Below are positions 1-6,751 of a stretch of DNA of 14,078 nucleotides, in pieces. This stretch comes from an uncultured Ruminococcus sp. (GTDB lineage Bacteria; Bacillota; Clostridia; Oscillospirales; CAG-272). Numbering within the stretch: position 1 is the first letter of the stretch; every line of letters begins with the position of its first letter. The notes below the pieces were generated by a model. It was not told where the DNA came from, searched no databases, and worked only from the letters and a program-made list of their open reading frames with translations. A program made the translations under genes and the position numbers. The stretch covers positions 1-14,078 of the forward strand of contig CADBTH010000088.1 of the NCBI GenBank assembly GCA_902797495.1. The letters are read 5' to 3'.

Positions 1-1104
1 GCAGGCGGTTATGCAGGCATCCTCATCGGCGCATGCATGGCAGGTCTCGTATACGTTATCATCGCGCTCGTAGTTAAGCTCGCAGGTTCCGGCTGGATCA
101 ACAAGCTTATGCCTCCCGTCGTAATCGGCCCCACGGTCGCTCTCATCGGTCTGTCCCTCGCGGGAAACGCAGTAGGCGACGCGGTCAAAGGCGCTGTCGC
201 AGGCGACGGCTGGGAAATGAACGCCGCAGGTTGGGTCTCCCTCGTATGCGCGCTCGTAACTCTTTGCGTAGTAATGATCTGCTCCGTTTACGGAAAGAAA
301 ATGACAAAGATGATCCCCTTCATCATCGGTATCGCGGCAGGCTACATCGTAGCGACGATCTTCACGGTCATCGGAAACGCGACGAACAACGAAGCTCTCA
401 AGGTCATCAACTTCGAACTCTTCTCCGATATGAAGTGGCTTCCCGACTTCACGTTCCTCAAGGCGTTTGACGGCGGCTTCGCTGCTGTCAACGGCAAGTA
501 CATCGCAACACTCGCTGTCGCATACGTTCCCGTAGCGTTCGTAGTATTTGCGGAGCACCTTGCAGACCACAAGAACATCTCCTCCATCATCGACAAAGAC
601 CTTCTTGAGGATCCCGGTCTTCACAGAACTCTTCTCGGCGACGGCGTAGGCTCGATCGCAGGCGCGTTCTTCGGCGGCTGCCCGAACACGACTTACGGCG
701 AATCCATCGGCTGCGTTGCGATCTCCGGAAACGCATCCGTCGTCACGATCCTCACAACGGCTATCATCGCTATCCTCGCGGCGTTCGTCGCTCCCTTCAC
801 AACGTTCCTCGCAACGATACCCTCGTGCGTCATGGGCGGCGTCTGCATGACCCTCTACGGCTTCATCGCGGTATCCGGTCTCAAGATGGTACAGAAGGTC
901 GACTTCAACAAGAACCGCAACCTCTTCACGGCGGCTGTCATCTTCATCGCGGGCATCGGCGGCATGGCTCTCAAGATCGGCCCGATCAAGATCACGAACA
1001 TCGCCGTAGCTCTCATCCTCGGTATCATCACGAACTTCATTCTTTCGAGAAAGAAGAACGAAAAAGAAGATCCCGACGAGAACGAGAATCAGCTCATCAA
1101 ATAA
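1..1104 (+). CDS. uraA: Uracil permease (NCS2/UraA family), 5'-truncated by the window edge
   Basis: Membrane symporter that brings uracil into the cell for pyrimidine salvage. The reading frame is open from base 1, ahead of the first ATG at 37, so the true start lies outside the window; 367 residues are visible. Many hydrophobic membrane spans are evident, and the family signature GGCPNTTYGESIG (bases 673-711) is present. The NTTYGE form is typical of uracil permeases, whereas xanthine and purine members of NCS2 differ at this site. The C-terminus ends in a charged cytoplasmic tail rich in Lys, Glu and Asp. Isoleucine is almost always ATC and asparagine AAC, a stronger codon bias than in the neighbours, which suggests high expression. 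A strong terminator follows 12 bases after the stop codon, so this gene closes its own transcription unit. Substrate preference among uracil and related bases is inferred from the signature. Confidence 0.9.
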   Translation, partial: AGGYAGILIGACMAGLVYVIIALVVKLAGSGWINKLMPPVVIGPTVALIGLSLAGNAVGDAVKGAVAGDGWEMNAAGWVSLVCALVTLCVVMICSVYGKKMTKMIPFIIGIAAGYIVATIFTVIGNATNNEALKVINFELFSDMKWLPDFTFLKAFDGGFAAVNGKYIATLAVAYVPVAFVVFAEHLADHKNISSIIDKDLLEDPGLHRTLLGDGVGSIAGAFFGGCPNTTYGESIGCVAISGNASVVTILTTAIIAILAAFVAPFTTFLATIPSCVMGGVCMTLYGFIAVSGLKMVQKVDFNKNRNLFTAAVIFIAGIGGMALKIGPIKITNIAVALILGIITNFILSRKKNEKEDPDENENQLIK

Positions 1105-1116
1105 TCTTCCGAATTT

Positions 1117-1146
1117 AAGCGGCAGGCGAAACGCCTGCCGCTTTTT
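1117..1146 (+). terminator. Rho-independent terminator after the uracil permease
   Basis: A perfect 12-bp stem (1117-1128 with 1132-1143) closes on an AAA loop and runs into a T-rich tract (TTTTT, C, G, TTTTT). It starts 12 bases after the permease stop codon and separates that gene from the promoter at 1158. Confidence 0.95.
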
Positions 1147-1157
1147 CGTTTTTCATC

Positions 1158-1186
1158 TTGATTTATAAATCCAAATGTCGTATAAT
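1158..1186 (+). promoter_or_regulatory. Sigma-A type promoter of the deaminase-lipoprotein-tsaD unit
   Basis: TTGATT (1158-1163) and a consensus TATAAT (1181-1186) are separated by exactly 17 bases. An AAGGAG ribosome site (1216-1221) stands 6 bases before the ATG at 1228. The predicted leader is about 35 nt. Confidence 0.8.
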
Positions 1187-1227
1187 AAAATAGATAATTA
1201 TATGATAAAGTATATAAGGAGTTTTAT

Positions 1228-1716
1228 ATGGATCGCGTCAGCAAGGTCAATTATTATCTCGACATCGCCGAGACAGTCTCTGAAAGGAGTACCTGCCTCA
1301 GACGGCGTTTCGGAGCGATCATCGTAAAGAACGACGTGATCGTCTCGACGGGCTACAACGGCGCGCCGCGCGGAAGGCTCAACTGCAACGATCTGAAATA
1401 CTGTGCGAGAGACAAGATGGGCATTCCGAGAGGAGAGAGGTACGAGATGTGCCGCAGCGTTCACGCCGAGGCGAACGCGATCATCGCCGCGGAGCGCGAC
1501 CGCATGATCGGCTCGACCCTGTATATGTGCTGTACCGATCCGAAGGACGGAGCGATCATGCCGAACACCTGCTCCTGCATGATGTGCAAGAGGATGGTCA
1601 TCAACGCCGGGATCGAGAGCGTCGTCGTCAGAGAGGACAAGGAGAACTTCACCGTTTACAACGTATCCGACTGGATAGAAAACGACGACAGTCTCTCGGG
1701 AAAATTCGGTTATTGA
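1228..1716 (+). CDS. dCMP deaminase-family protein (ComEB-like cytidine/deoxycytidylate deaminase)
   Basis: Zinc-dependent deaminase expected to convert dCMP to dUMP for thymidylate synthesis. The 162 residues fit the dCMP deaminase length. Zinc and catalytic residues are visible: H79 and E81 in the HAEANAI motif, and C117 and C120 in SCMMC. An early C23 in TCLRRRFGAIIVK matches the N-terminal cysteine of the family. The usual PCxxC has Ser instead of Pro, a variant I believe occurs in Firmicute relatives. The start is supported by AAGGAG 6 bases upstream and by the promoter at 1158. It is the first gene of a tight unit, with the next ATG one base after its stop. dCMP is the most likely substrate, but other deaminase substrates cannot be excluded from sequence alone. 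Confidence 0.85.
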   Translation: MDRVSKVNYYLDIAETVSERSTCLRRRFGAIIVKNDVIVSTGYNGAPRGRLNCNDLKYCARDKMGIPRGERYEMCRSVHAEANAIIAAERDRMIGSTLYMCCTDPKDGAIMPNTCSCMMCKRMVINAGIESVVVREDKENFTVYNVSDWIENDDSLSGKFGY

Positions 1717-1717
1717 A

Positions 1718-2383
1718 ATGAAAAGATCACTTGGCATAATTCTGTTATTATCTCTTCTCGTCTCGTCGCTGATGCTCATATCGTGCGGCTCCGGCGGTGA
1801 GGAGAGCTATCCCGAATTCACGTACGCCGACGGAAAGATAACGTCTGAGGACGGCGCGTCGTATACCCCCGCTCCCATGGGATTCCAGCCCTGCAACGCA
1901 GGGAAGAAATGCGCGGTGAGGGACAAATACTTCGACCTCTATCAGCTTCTCGACCTCGACGGAAAAGCGATACCGAAAGAGGACTGGTTGACTGAGGAGT
2001 ACGCGGGAAACGCGACGTCCGTTTACTACGGAGACGGTATCGAACTTCCCGATTTCACCGAGATCGCATTCTCCCGCTGCTACGTCTGCGAGGAGGACGA
2101 GACCGTGAGCTTCGTGTCTGACACCGACGACCGTGCGCTGATCGGTTCGCTGATCGACAGGATCGCGAACGGTAAAGATTCCGCGGGGCGGCTCGACGAC
2201 TCGAAATATACCTACACCTTGAAATTCTACTCCGAGGACTATCCCGGCATATTCTTCTCAGTCGACTATATCGTCTACGACGACGGCGCCTCGTACCTTT
2301 ACAGCATCTGCAACAAGAAGTGGGCGGAGGCGACGGGTATGCTCGACGGCCTCATTGAACTGCCGGAGGACACGGCAAACTGA
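1718..2383 (+). CDS. Putative lipoprotein of unknown function
   Basis: I do not recognise this 221-residue protein. It starts MKRSLGIILLLSLL and has a lipobox ending LISC at C23, followed by GSGG, so it should be exported, lipidated on C23 and anchored to the outer face of the membrane. The mature part is acidic and rich in Tyr and Asp and has no membrane span. The segment near residues 165-215 (YTYTLKFYSEDYPG, then FFSVDYIVYDDG) looks like alternating beta strands. Its ATG lies one base after the deaminase stop and no clear Shine-Dalgarno is seen, so translation is probably coupled to the upstream gene. The tsaD start follows 19 bases after its stop. The operon neighbours (nucleotide metabolism, tRNA modification) do not suggest a function. 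Confidence 0.8.
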   Translation: MKRSLGIILLLSLLVSSLMLISCGSGGEESYPEFTYADGKITSEDGASYTPAPMGFQPCNAGKKCAVRDKYFDLYQLLDLDGKAIPKEDWLTEEYAGNATSVYYGDGIELPDFTEIAFSRCYVCEEDETVSFVSDTDDRALIGSLIDRIANGKDSAGRLDDSKYTYTLKFYSEDYPGIFFSVDYIVYDDGASYLYSICNKKWAEATGMLDGLIELPEDTAN

Positions 2384-2391
2384 CAAAGACC

Positions 2392-2395
2392 GGAG
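2392..2395 (+). promoter_or_regulatory. Ribosome binding site that fixes the tsaD start
   Basis: GGAG lies 7 bases before the ATG at 2403. The in-frame ATG at 2355 is inside the lipoprotein gene, and the 16 residues it would add do not resemble TsaD. Confidence 0.8.
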
Positions 2396-2402
2396 ATATC
2401 AA

Positions 2403-3497
2403 ATGATAATTCTTGCAATAGAGAGCTCGTGCGACGAGACCGCCTGCGCCGTAGTTGAAATGGCACAGGGGCGTCGCCGCATCCTTTCAAACACCGTATA
2501 TTCACAGATAGCGACTCACGCGCTCTACGGGGGAGTCGTCCCCGAGATCGCAAGCCGCGCGCATATAGACGCGGTCAGCCGCGTCGTCGGCGAGGCGGTA
2601 AAGGTGGCGGGAATCGCACTTTCCGACATCGACGCCGTAGGAGTGACTTACGCGCCGGGGCTGATCGGCTCCCTTCTCGTGGGAGTCAGCTTTGCGAAAT
2701 CTCTCGCGTCGTCGCTCGGCGTACCGCTGATACCCGTCGACCACATCAAGGGTCACACCGCGGCGGCGTACTTCACGTCGGACTCGCTCGAAGCCCCTTT
2801 TCTCGCGCTCGTTGTCTCCGGAGGACACACTTCCCTCTACGGCGTGGACACGCCGACCGGATTCACGGAGCTCGGCGCGACCCGCGACGACGCGGCGGGA
2901 GAGGCGTTCGACAAGGTCGGCAGGATCATGGGGCTTCCCTACCCCGGAGGCGCCGCAATGGACCGCCTCGCGGCGAAGGGTTTTGACGGAGGGAAAGATC
3001 ACGGCAGCGTAAAATTCCCGTCCCCGGCGATCGCGGACGAAACTCTTGACTTTTCTTTCAGCGGACTGAAGACGTTCGCGCTGAATATGATAAACACGGA
3101 GCGGCAGAAGGCGGGTCTTTCCGACAAGGACGACCTTCCCGAAGACTTCAGGGAGACGGTCGCCGCAGGATTTACGAGGGCGGTGACGGACGGGATAACG
3201 TCCAAACTCGAAGAGGCGGTACGCCGCACGGGTTACCGGAAGATAGTTCTGGCGGGGGGCGTCGCCGCGAACACCCATCTGAGGCGCGCCGTCGCCGCGA
3301 CCGTCTCGCGCCTCGGAGCGGAGCTATTCGTTCCGCCGATCTCCCTTTGCGGAGACAACGGAGCGATGATCGGAGCGCAGGCATACTATGAATATCTCGC
3401 GGGGGTCAGGGCAAACGATTACCTGAACGCGTACGCCTCCGACGAGAGCGCCGCCGCCGCGAGACGGGACGGAACGGACGGCATATATACCGTTTGA
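2403..3497 (+). CDS. tsaD: tRNA N6-threonylcarbamoyladenosine transferase TsaD
   Basis: Catalytic subunit of the TsaBDE system. It transfers the threonylcarbamoyl group from TC-AMP to A37 of tRNAs that read ANN codons. The 364 residues are slightly longer than the usual 335-345; the excess is a C-terminal tail after the GDNGAMIG motif. The N-terminus MIILAIESSCDETACAV is the canonical ASKHA-fold start and settles the start codon at 2403. The metal-binding pair H114 and H118 sits in DHIKGH, and GGVAANTHLR and GDNGAMIG supply the C-terminal nucleotide and metal motifs. tsaB and tsaE are not adjacent, unlike in many Firmicutes. It is the last gene of the unit that starts at the 1158 promoter. 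All key motifs are intact, so it should be functional. Confidence 0.97.
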   Translation: MIILAIESSCDETACAVVEMAQGRRRILSNTVYSQIATHALYGGVVPEIASRAHIDAVSRVVGEAVKVAGIALSDIDAVGVTYAPGLIGSLLVGVSFAKSLASSLGVPLIPVDHIKGHTAAAYFTSDSLEAPFLALVVSGGHTSLYGVDTPTGFTELGATRDDAAGEAFDKVGRIMGLPYPGGAAMDRLAAKGFDGGKDHGSVKFPSPAIADETLDFSFSGLKTFALNMINTERQKAGLSDKDDLPEDFRETVAAGFTRAVTDGITSKLEEAVRRTGYRKIVLAGGVAANTHLRRAVAATVSRLGAELFVPPISLCGDNGAMIGAQAYYEYLAGVRANDYLNAYASDESAAAARRDGTDGIYTV

Positions 3498-3675
3498 ACG
3501 GGCTGAAGATCATAACAAATACCGGTGCGATCTGTTAACGCGACACGCACCTAAATAGAATTCGACATCTATATTTAACTTCAACCGTCTAAAGATCCGA
3601 CCGTCCGACCTCCGAACGGCAAAGATACTTATCACTCCGTCTAAAACCGCAGTATACCGAAATCATTGACGGTTC

Positions 3676-3695
3676 AAGTCCGCGTGCGGACTTTT
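3676..3695 (+). terminator. Probable terminator of the deaminase-lipoprotein-tsaD unit
   Basis: AAGTCCG (3676-3682) pairs with CGGACTT (3687-3693) around a CGTG loop and ends in TTTT (3692-3695). The T tract is short, so termination may be partial. It lies about 180 bases after the tsaD stop. Confidence 0.5.
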
Positions 3696-3725
3696 CTACA
3701 AGGTTTTCTACATCCTGTAGAAAAC
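3692..3725 (+). repeat. Three-copy 9-mer array, relaxed DnaA-box-like, with a 10-bp dyad
   Basis: TTTTCTACA occurs at 3692-3700 and 3704-3712, and its reverse complement TGTAGAAAA at 3716-3724. Start-to-start distances are exactly 12 and 12 bases. Copies two and three, with one flanking base each, form a perfect 10-bp inverted repeat (3703-3712 with 3716-3725) around TCC. Each 9-mer differs from the DnaA box TTATCCACA at two positions. The array lies 78 bases before the dnaD-like gene. The repeat is directly visible; binding by DnaA is a guess, and the dyad could equally be an operator for another regulator. Confidence 0.6.
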
Positions 3726-3802
3726 TTCTGCATATGCCTATCGGATTTTAGGCGAACGCTACGTCGAAAACGACGAATTTTGTATTATTCACGGAGCTGA
3801 AA

Positions 3803-4807
3803 ATGAAGATAAGTCCGAAATACAAAGACAGGATCATAACCCTTCCGGGGAATCAGGTCATAGAAAACATAAAGGACGTGGGAGAGGTCGACTTGAAGGT
3901 GCTCGTCGCCGCTCTCGCCGCGCAGGATCAGACCGCGGAGGAGATCGCCGAAACCGCAGGAGTGACGAAGGACGAGGTCAAAGCCTCCCTTACGTTCTGG
4001 AAGGAGAGAGGTGCGATCTCGGTGACGGGGCTTCGCTCGCAGAGCGCGAAGACGAAGAAGAAAGAAGAGCCGAAGACAGTCTCCGAAGAGGTGAAGGAAA
4101 GGAAGATACAGATCGCGCTCGCATCCTACGGCGTGCCGTTCTACAACGAAGACGAAGTCAATATCAAGCTTGAAAAGAATAAGGAACTAAGTCCCCTCAT
4201 CGACGAGTGCCACGACATTCTCGGGCGCATCCTGAGCCCGCGCGAGAGCGGAGTCATAGTCGCTCTGAACGATTATCTGAAGCTCTCCCCCGAGTATATT
4301 ATGCTCCTCTGCTCACACTGCGCCGCGCAGGGGAAGACGAATATGCACTATATCAAGAAGGCGGCGGAAAACCTCGTCGCCGACGGCATCACGGAATACG
4401 CGGAGCTCGAGAGCTACTACGAGAGGATAGAGTCCGTACGCTCGACGGAGGGAAAAATACGGCGTATGTTCGGTCTGGGAAGCCGCACGCTGACCGCGAA
4501 GGAAAAGGAAGCGGTCGGCGCGTGGACGGAATGGAACGTGTCGGACGAGATGCTGAACAAAGCGTATGAGATCACGGTATCCAACACGTCCGAGCCGAAT
4601 ATAAAATATATGCACAAGGTCATTTCCAACTGGTACGAACAGAGCATCAAAACGCCGGAGGAAGCGGATCGCGCGTCGGAGAAGTACAGAAAGGCGAATC
4701 CGACGGTCCGCGGCAAAAAGAAGGCGGGGCAGAACGAGGGCGGCAGCTTCGACACGAAGGATTTCTTCGAGGCGGCGCTTCAGCGCTCGTATTCAGACAA
4801 AAAATAA
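3803..4807 (+). CDS. DnaD-like replication initiation/primosome protein (two DnaB_2 domains)
   Basis: DnaD-family proteins help open DNA and recruit the replicative helicase during primosome assembly. This 334-residue protein starts at an ATG with GGAG 6 bases upstream. Residues about 28-75 have a winged-helix pattern (TAEEIAETAGVTKDEVKASL), matching the DnaD N-terminal domain. A Lys- and Glu-rich linker (80-100) follows. Two copies of the DnaD C-terminal (DnaB_2) domain come next, at about 130-210 and 217-288; the second ends in the hallmark YMHKVISNWYEQSIKT. The tail DTKDFFEAALQRSY (317-330) follows a basic linker, as in clostridial relatives, and may be a helicase or partner contact. The DnaC-like loader gene begins 18 bases after the stop, a pairing typical of Clostridia. 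Whether it is the chromosomal DnaD or its DnaB-like partner cannot be settled here. Confidence 0.88.
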   Translation: MKISPKYKDRIITLPGNQVIENIKDVGEVDLKVLVAALAAQDQTAEEIAETAGVTKDEVKASLTFWKERGAISVTGLRSQSAKTKKKEEPKTVSEEVKERKIQIALASYGVPFYNEDEVNIKLEKNKELSPLIDECHDILGRILSPRESGVIVALNDYLKLSPEYIMLLCSHCAAQGKTNMHYIKKAAENLVADGITEYAELESYYERIESVRSTEGKIRRMFGLGSRTLTAKEKEAVGAWTEWNVSDEMLNKAYEITVSNTSEPNIKYMHKVISNWYEQSIKTPEEADRASEKYRKANPTVRGKKKAGQNEGGSFDTKDFFEAALQRSYSDKK

Positions 4808-4825
4808 ATTGCGAGGTTTATCGGT

Positions 4826-5782
4826 ATGAGAAACAGCAAAACCGCAGAGGTACTTGAAAAATTCGCAGAAAAAAGACGCCGCGCGGAAAGCGATTTCGAC
4901 AAACGCCGCATTGAGCTGGAAAGTGCTGTACCGGGCGTGAAGGAGATCGACGACGAGCTCAGATCGACCTCTGTCAACGTGCTGAACGCGATCCTTTCCG
5001 GCAAGGACGTCGACGAAAAGATGGCGGAGCTGAAGAGACGGAACAAAGAGATCAGAGAGAAAAAAGCGGAGCTTCTGGCGAAGGCGGGTTACCCCGCGGA
5101 CTACGCGGAGATCCGTTTCGAATGCCCGAAATGCTCCGACACGGGCTTTATCGGGACGAAGGTGTGCGACTGTCTGAAGAAGGAAGTCGCTCTCGCCGCG
5201 CTCGAGGACTCGGGCATCGGCAAGCTCGCGAAGACTCAGGGCTTCGACACGTTCGATCTCTCCTATTATCAGGGGGACGCGCGCGCCGCCGCAGAGCACA
5301 ATCTCAAAACTCTGCGCGACTTCGCGGAGAACTTCTCTCCCGATTTTCCGAAGAATTTCATTCTGCTCGGCGCGACGGGACTCGGCAAGACCCATCTTTC
5401 GACGTCTGTCGCAAAAGTCGTCATCGACAAGGGATTCCGCGTGGTCTACGACACGATCGACGGCATCCTCTCCGACTTCGAATCGGAGAGATTCAGAAGA
5501 GAGATGACGGACGACGAGCTCTCGGACAGATACTACAAATGCGACCTTCTGATAATCGACGACCTCGGATGCGAGGTGATCAATCAGTTCACGGTGTCGT
5601 GCCTTTACAATCTCATCAACACGAGAATAAACGGCGGCGGCTCGACCATAATCAATACGAATCTCACGTACGACGAGCTTCGCGAGACCTACGCCGACAG
5701 AATAACGAGCCGTATGTTCGGAGAATTCACGCCGCTTCTGTTCAAGGGAACGGATATCAGACGGCAGAAGCTGACGAAATAG
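4826..5782 (+). CDS. DnaC/DnaI-like helicase loader AAA+ ATPase
   Basis: Expected to load the replicative DnaB-type helicase onto single-stranded DNA. The 318 residues divide into an N-terminal coiled-coil-like region (about 1-85, rich in Lys, Glu and Arg), a zinc-knuckle-like CPKC...CDC cluster (C100, C103, C114, C116), and an AAA+ core. The core has Walker A GATGLGKT (182-189), Walker B LLIIDD (241-246), and a C-terminal RITSRMFGEF segment carrying the arginine expected in the loader family. The start is supported by GAGG 9 bases upstream and by an 18-base gap to the DnaD-like gene. Together with that gene it forms the helicase-loading module. IstB transposition helpers share the fold, but the Cys cluster, the DnaD neighbour and the absence of a transposase favour the replication role. 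Confidence 0.9.
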   Translation: MRNSKTAEVLEKFAEKRRRAESDFDKRRIELESAVPGVKEIDDELRSTSVNVLNAILSGKDVDEKMAELKRRNKEIREKKAELLAKAGYPADYAEIRFECPKCSDTGFIGTKVCDCLKKEVALAALEDSGIGKLAKTQGFDTFDLSYYQGDARAAAEHNLKTLRDFAENFSPDFPKNFILLGATGLGKTHLSTSVAKVVIDKGFRVVYDTIDGILSDFESERFRREMTDDELSDRYYKCDLLIIDDLGCEVINQFTVSCLYNLINTRINGGGSTIINTNLTYDELRETYADRITSRMFGEFTPLLFKGTDIRRQKLTK

Positions 5783-5800
5783 AGTAACGCGGGGCGGGAC

Positions 5801-5834
5801 AAAAAGAACGGCGCAAATCCGAAGATTTGCGCCG
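5801..5834 (-). terminator. UUCG-loop terminator of the minus-strand zinc-ribbon/Cys-rich unit
   Basis: An 11-bp perfect stem (5809-5819 with 5824-5834) is present. Read on the minus strand the loop is TTCG closed by C-G, the very stable UUCG tetraloop, and a TTCTTTTT tract follows. It lies 20 bases after the stop of the 43-residue gene. Read on the plus strand it has no T tract, so it terminates the dnaC-like gene poorly at best. Confidence 0.85.
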
Positions 5835-5853
5835 CGAGTTTATGCTCTCTATG

Positions 5854-5985
5854 TCAGCCGTTGCATCCGCAGCCGCCGAAAGCGCGGTTTGCGCCGCAGC
5901 CGTTGCAAGTTGAGTTGAGGATGAGAAGAGCGATTATAACGAGCCAGACGACCTCGTTATCGAAAAGATTGCAAAGACAGTTCAT
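5854..5985 (-). CDS. 43-residue Cys-rich single-span membrane protein (small ORF)
   Basis: The frame reads MNCLCNLFDNEVVWLVIIAL, then a short hydrophobic continuation and a Cys/Gly/Asn-rich end. Residues about 11-24 form one membrane span. Cysteines are C3 and C5 before the span, and C27, C30, C39 and C41 after it (CNGC and CGC). The pattern of Cys-rich ends around one short span recalls small hypothetical proteins of Clostridia and, loosely, the YjcZ-type small proteins; I cannot assign a family. Support for coding: a clean start and stop, coherent membrane topology, and a strong minus-strand terminator 20 bases downstream. No Shine-Dalgarno stands at the normal distance, but AAAGGA lies beyond an 18-nt hairpin that could bring it near the ATG. 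It may be co-transcribed with the zinc-ribbon gene. Metal binding or envelope roles are possible. Confidence 0.7.
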   Translation of the reverse strand: MNCLCNLFDNEVVWLVIIALLILNSTCNGCGANRAFGGCGCNG

Positions 5986-5993
5986 TTTATTTT

Positions 5994-6019
5994 GCGCCGG
6001 TCGACCGGCGCGGTCCTTT
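5994..6019 (-). promoter_or_regulatory. Hairpin-bridged Shine-Dalgarno ahead of the 43-residue gene
   Basis: On the minus strand AAAGGA (6019-6014) is followed by CC, then an 18-base perfect palindrome (6011-5994; 7-bp GC stem with a TCGA loop), then AAAATAAA and the ATG at 5985. The linear gap from AAAGGA to ATG is 28 nt. With the hairpin folded it falls to 10 nt. An 11-codon mini-ORF (6022-5987) ends one base before the ATG and offers a coupling alternative. Confidence 0.45.
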
Positions 6020-6085
6020 CATTTTTATACGGAGTGCGCTCAGGCACTCTGATATCATTCTATGAAGAGGACCGTATTTTGTGAA

Positions 6086-6718
6086 TCAGGTGAGTGTTAT
6101 CTCGTCGCAGTGAAGAAAAGCGTTCGCAGCGAGGGTACTGCCGGCCGGGATATCTGCGCTCTTACCGCACTTTTTGCATCTGACGGTCACGTTCTCGCCC
6201 GAGAGCGAGACCTCGTAATCTCCGTCTGGGCCGCAATCGCAGTGTATCTTCCCCTCGTCCGCAAGGTCGTCTACGACGTAGAGGACGATATCGAGTATCT
6301 GAGGGTCGTCGAAGACTCCGTCTTTGTCGGCGCACGAGATCTCGTCGACCGCCGCGTCGCCGAACATCTCCTCGAGCACGAGGTCGGACTCCTCGACAGC
6401 CTTTTCGACCTCTTCAAGCTTGCCCGAAAACGCTATATCGACTCCGGTATAGGAGCAGGGGTAAGCGAAGACCTCGCGTCCGAAGAAGATCGAGTCCGTG
6501 ACCGTGTAAATGTGGGGCCTCGGGCAGAGGAAGCAGGGTACGGTCAGTCTGATCTTCCCGTCCTTCTTCCGCTCTATCGTCATACTGCTTCCGCCGCACG
6601 GACACTTCAGCTTCATCAGACCCGCGCTCAGCGTGAACGCGCCTATCATACTCTTCACCGTCTGCCCGCACGACGGGCATCTGTACGAGACGGCGCACGT
6701 TTTTTTATCAAGGATCAT
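6086..6718 (-). CDS. Zinc-ribbon protein of unknown function, conserved-type in Clostridia
   Basis: This 210-residue protein has no assigned function. It resembles a family of hypothetical proteins I have seen in Clostridiales. Cysteine pairs suggest two zinc ribbons in mirror order: CPSC (C14, C17) with CPC (C39, C41) near the N-terminus, and CDC (C160, C162) with CKKC (C181, C184) near the C-terminus. A further CFLC (C62, C65) precedes RPHIYTVTDSIFFGREVF and C88. Residues 100-155 are an acidic, helical middle part. No signal peptide is seen, so it should be cytoplasmic. The ATG at 6718 is the only good start; an in-frame stop lies at 6736-6734. The Shine-Dalgarno is weak. A minus-strand promoter lies just upstream, divergent from the helicase gene. 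The opposite-strand frame over this locus is rejected as a shadow. Confidence 0.85.
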   Translation of the reverse strand: MILDKKTCAVSYRCPSCGQTVKSMIGAFTLSAGLMKLKCPCGGSSMTIERKKDGKIRLTVPCFLCPRPHIYTVTDSIFFGREVFAYPCSYTGVDIAFSGKLEEVEKAVEESDLVLEEMFGDAAVDEISCADKDGVFDDPQILDIVLYVVDDLADEGKIHCDCGPDGDYEVSLSGENVTVRCKKCGKSADIPAGSTLAANAFLHCDEITLT

Positions 6719-6751
6719 ATCGTAACCCGCATTTCATAATTGATTTATTAT

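Larger units (their letters stand above)
3498..3802. other. 305-base intergenic region between tsaD and the dnaD-like gene
   Basis: No coding frame is open here: stops are frequent in all frames and the composition is more AT-rich than the flanking genes. It holds a weak 6-bp inverted repeat (3524-3529 with 3546-3551), a terminator-like hairpin at 3676-3695, a 9-mer array at 3692-3725, and a 5-bp hairpin (3762-3766 with 3771-3775). A GGAG ribosome site lies 6 bases before the ATG at 3803. No convincing promoter pair was found, although one must exist if the terminator works. Confidence 0.6.

Noticed and set aside
1198..1779. 193-codon minus-strand frame over the deaminase gene
   Set aside because: Antisense shadow; the plus-strand frame has intact zinc-binding motifs, promoter and ribosome site.
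2502..3278. 258-codon minus-strand frame over tsaD
   Set aside because: Arg- and Val-rich shadow of a fully conserved gene.
3603..3693. Possible tRNA: GGTTCAAGTCC resembles a T loop, and GTCCG/CGGAC could pair as acceptor ends
   Set aside because: No D arm or anticodon stem can be built between them and the T stem pairs for only three bases; the 3' part is better explained as a terminator hairpin.
4826..5782. IstB-type transposition helper instead of a DnaC-like loader
   Set aside because: There is no transposase or terminal inverted repeat nearby, and the DnaD-like partner and CPKC...CDC cluster fit the replication loader.
5861..6052. 63-codon plus-strand frame in the gap after the dnaC-like gene
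   Set aside because: No ribosome site and an implausible protein; the minus strand of the same bases encodes the Cys-rich membrane peptide with a downstream terminator.
6062..6739. 225-codon plus-strand frame over the zinc-ribbon gene
   Set aside because: No Shine-Dalgarno and no coherent domains; the minus-strand frame has organised CxxC pairs and a promoter.
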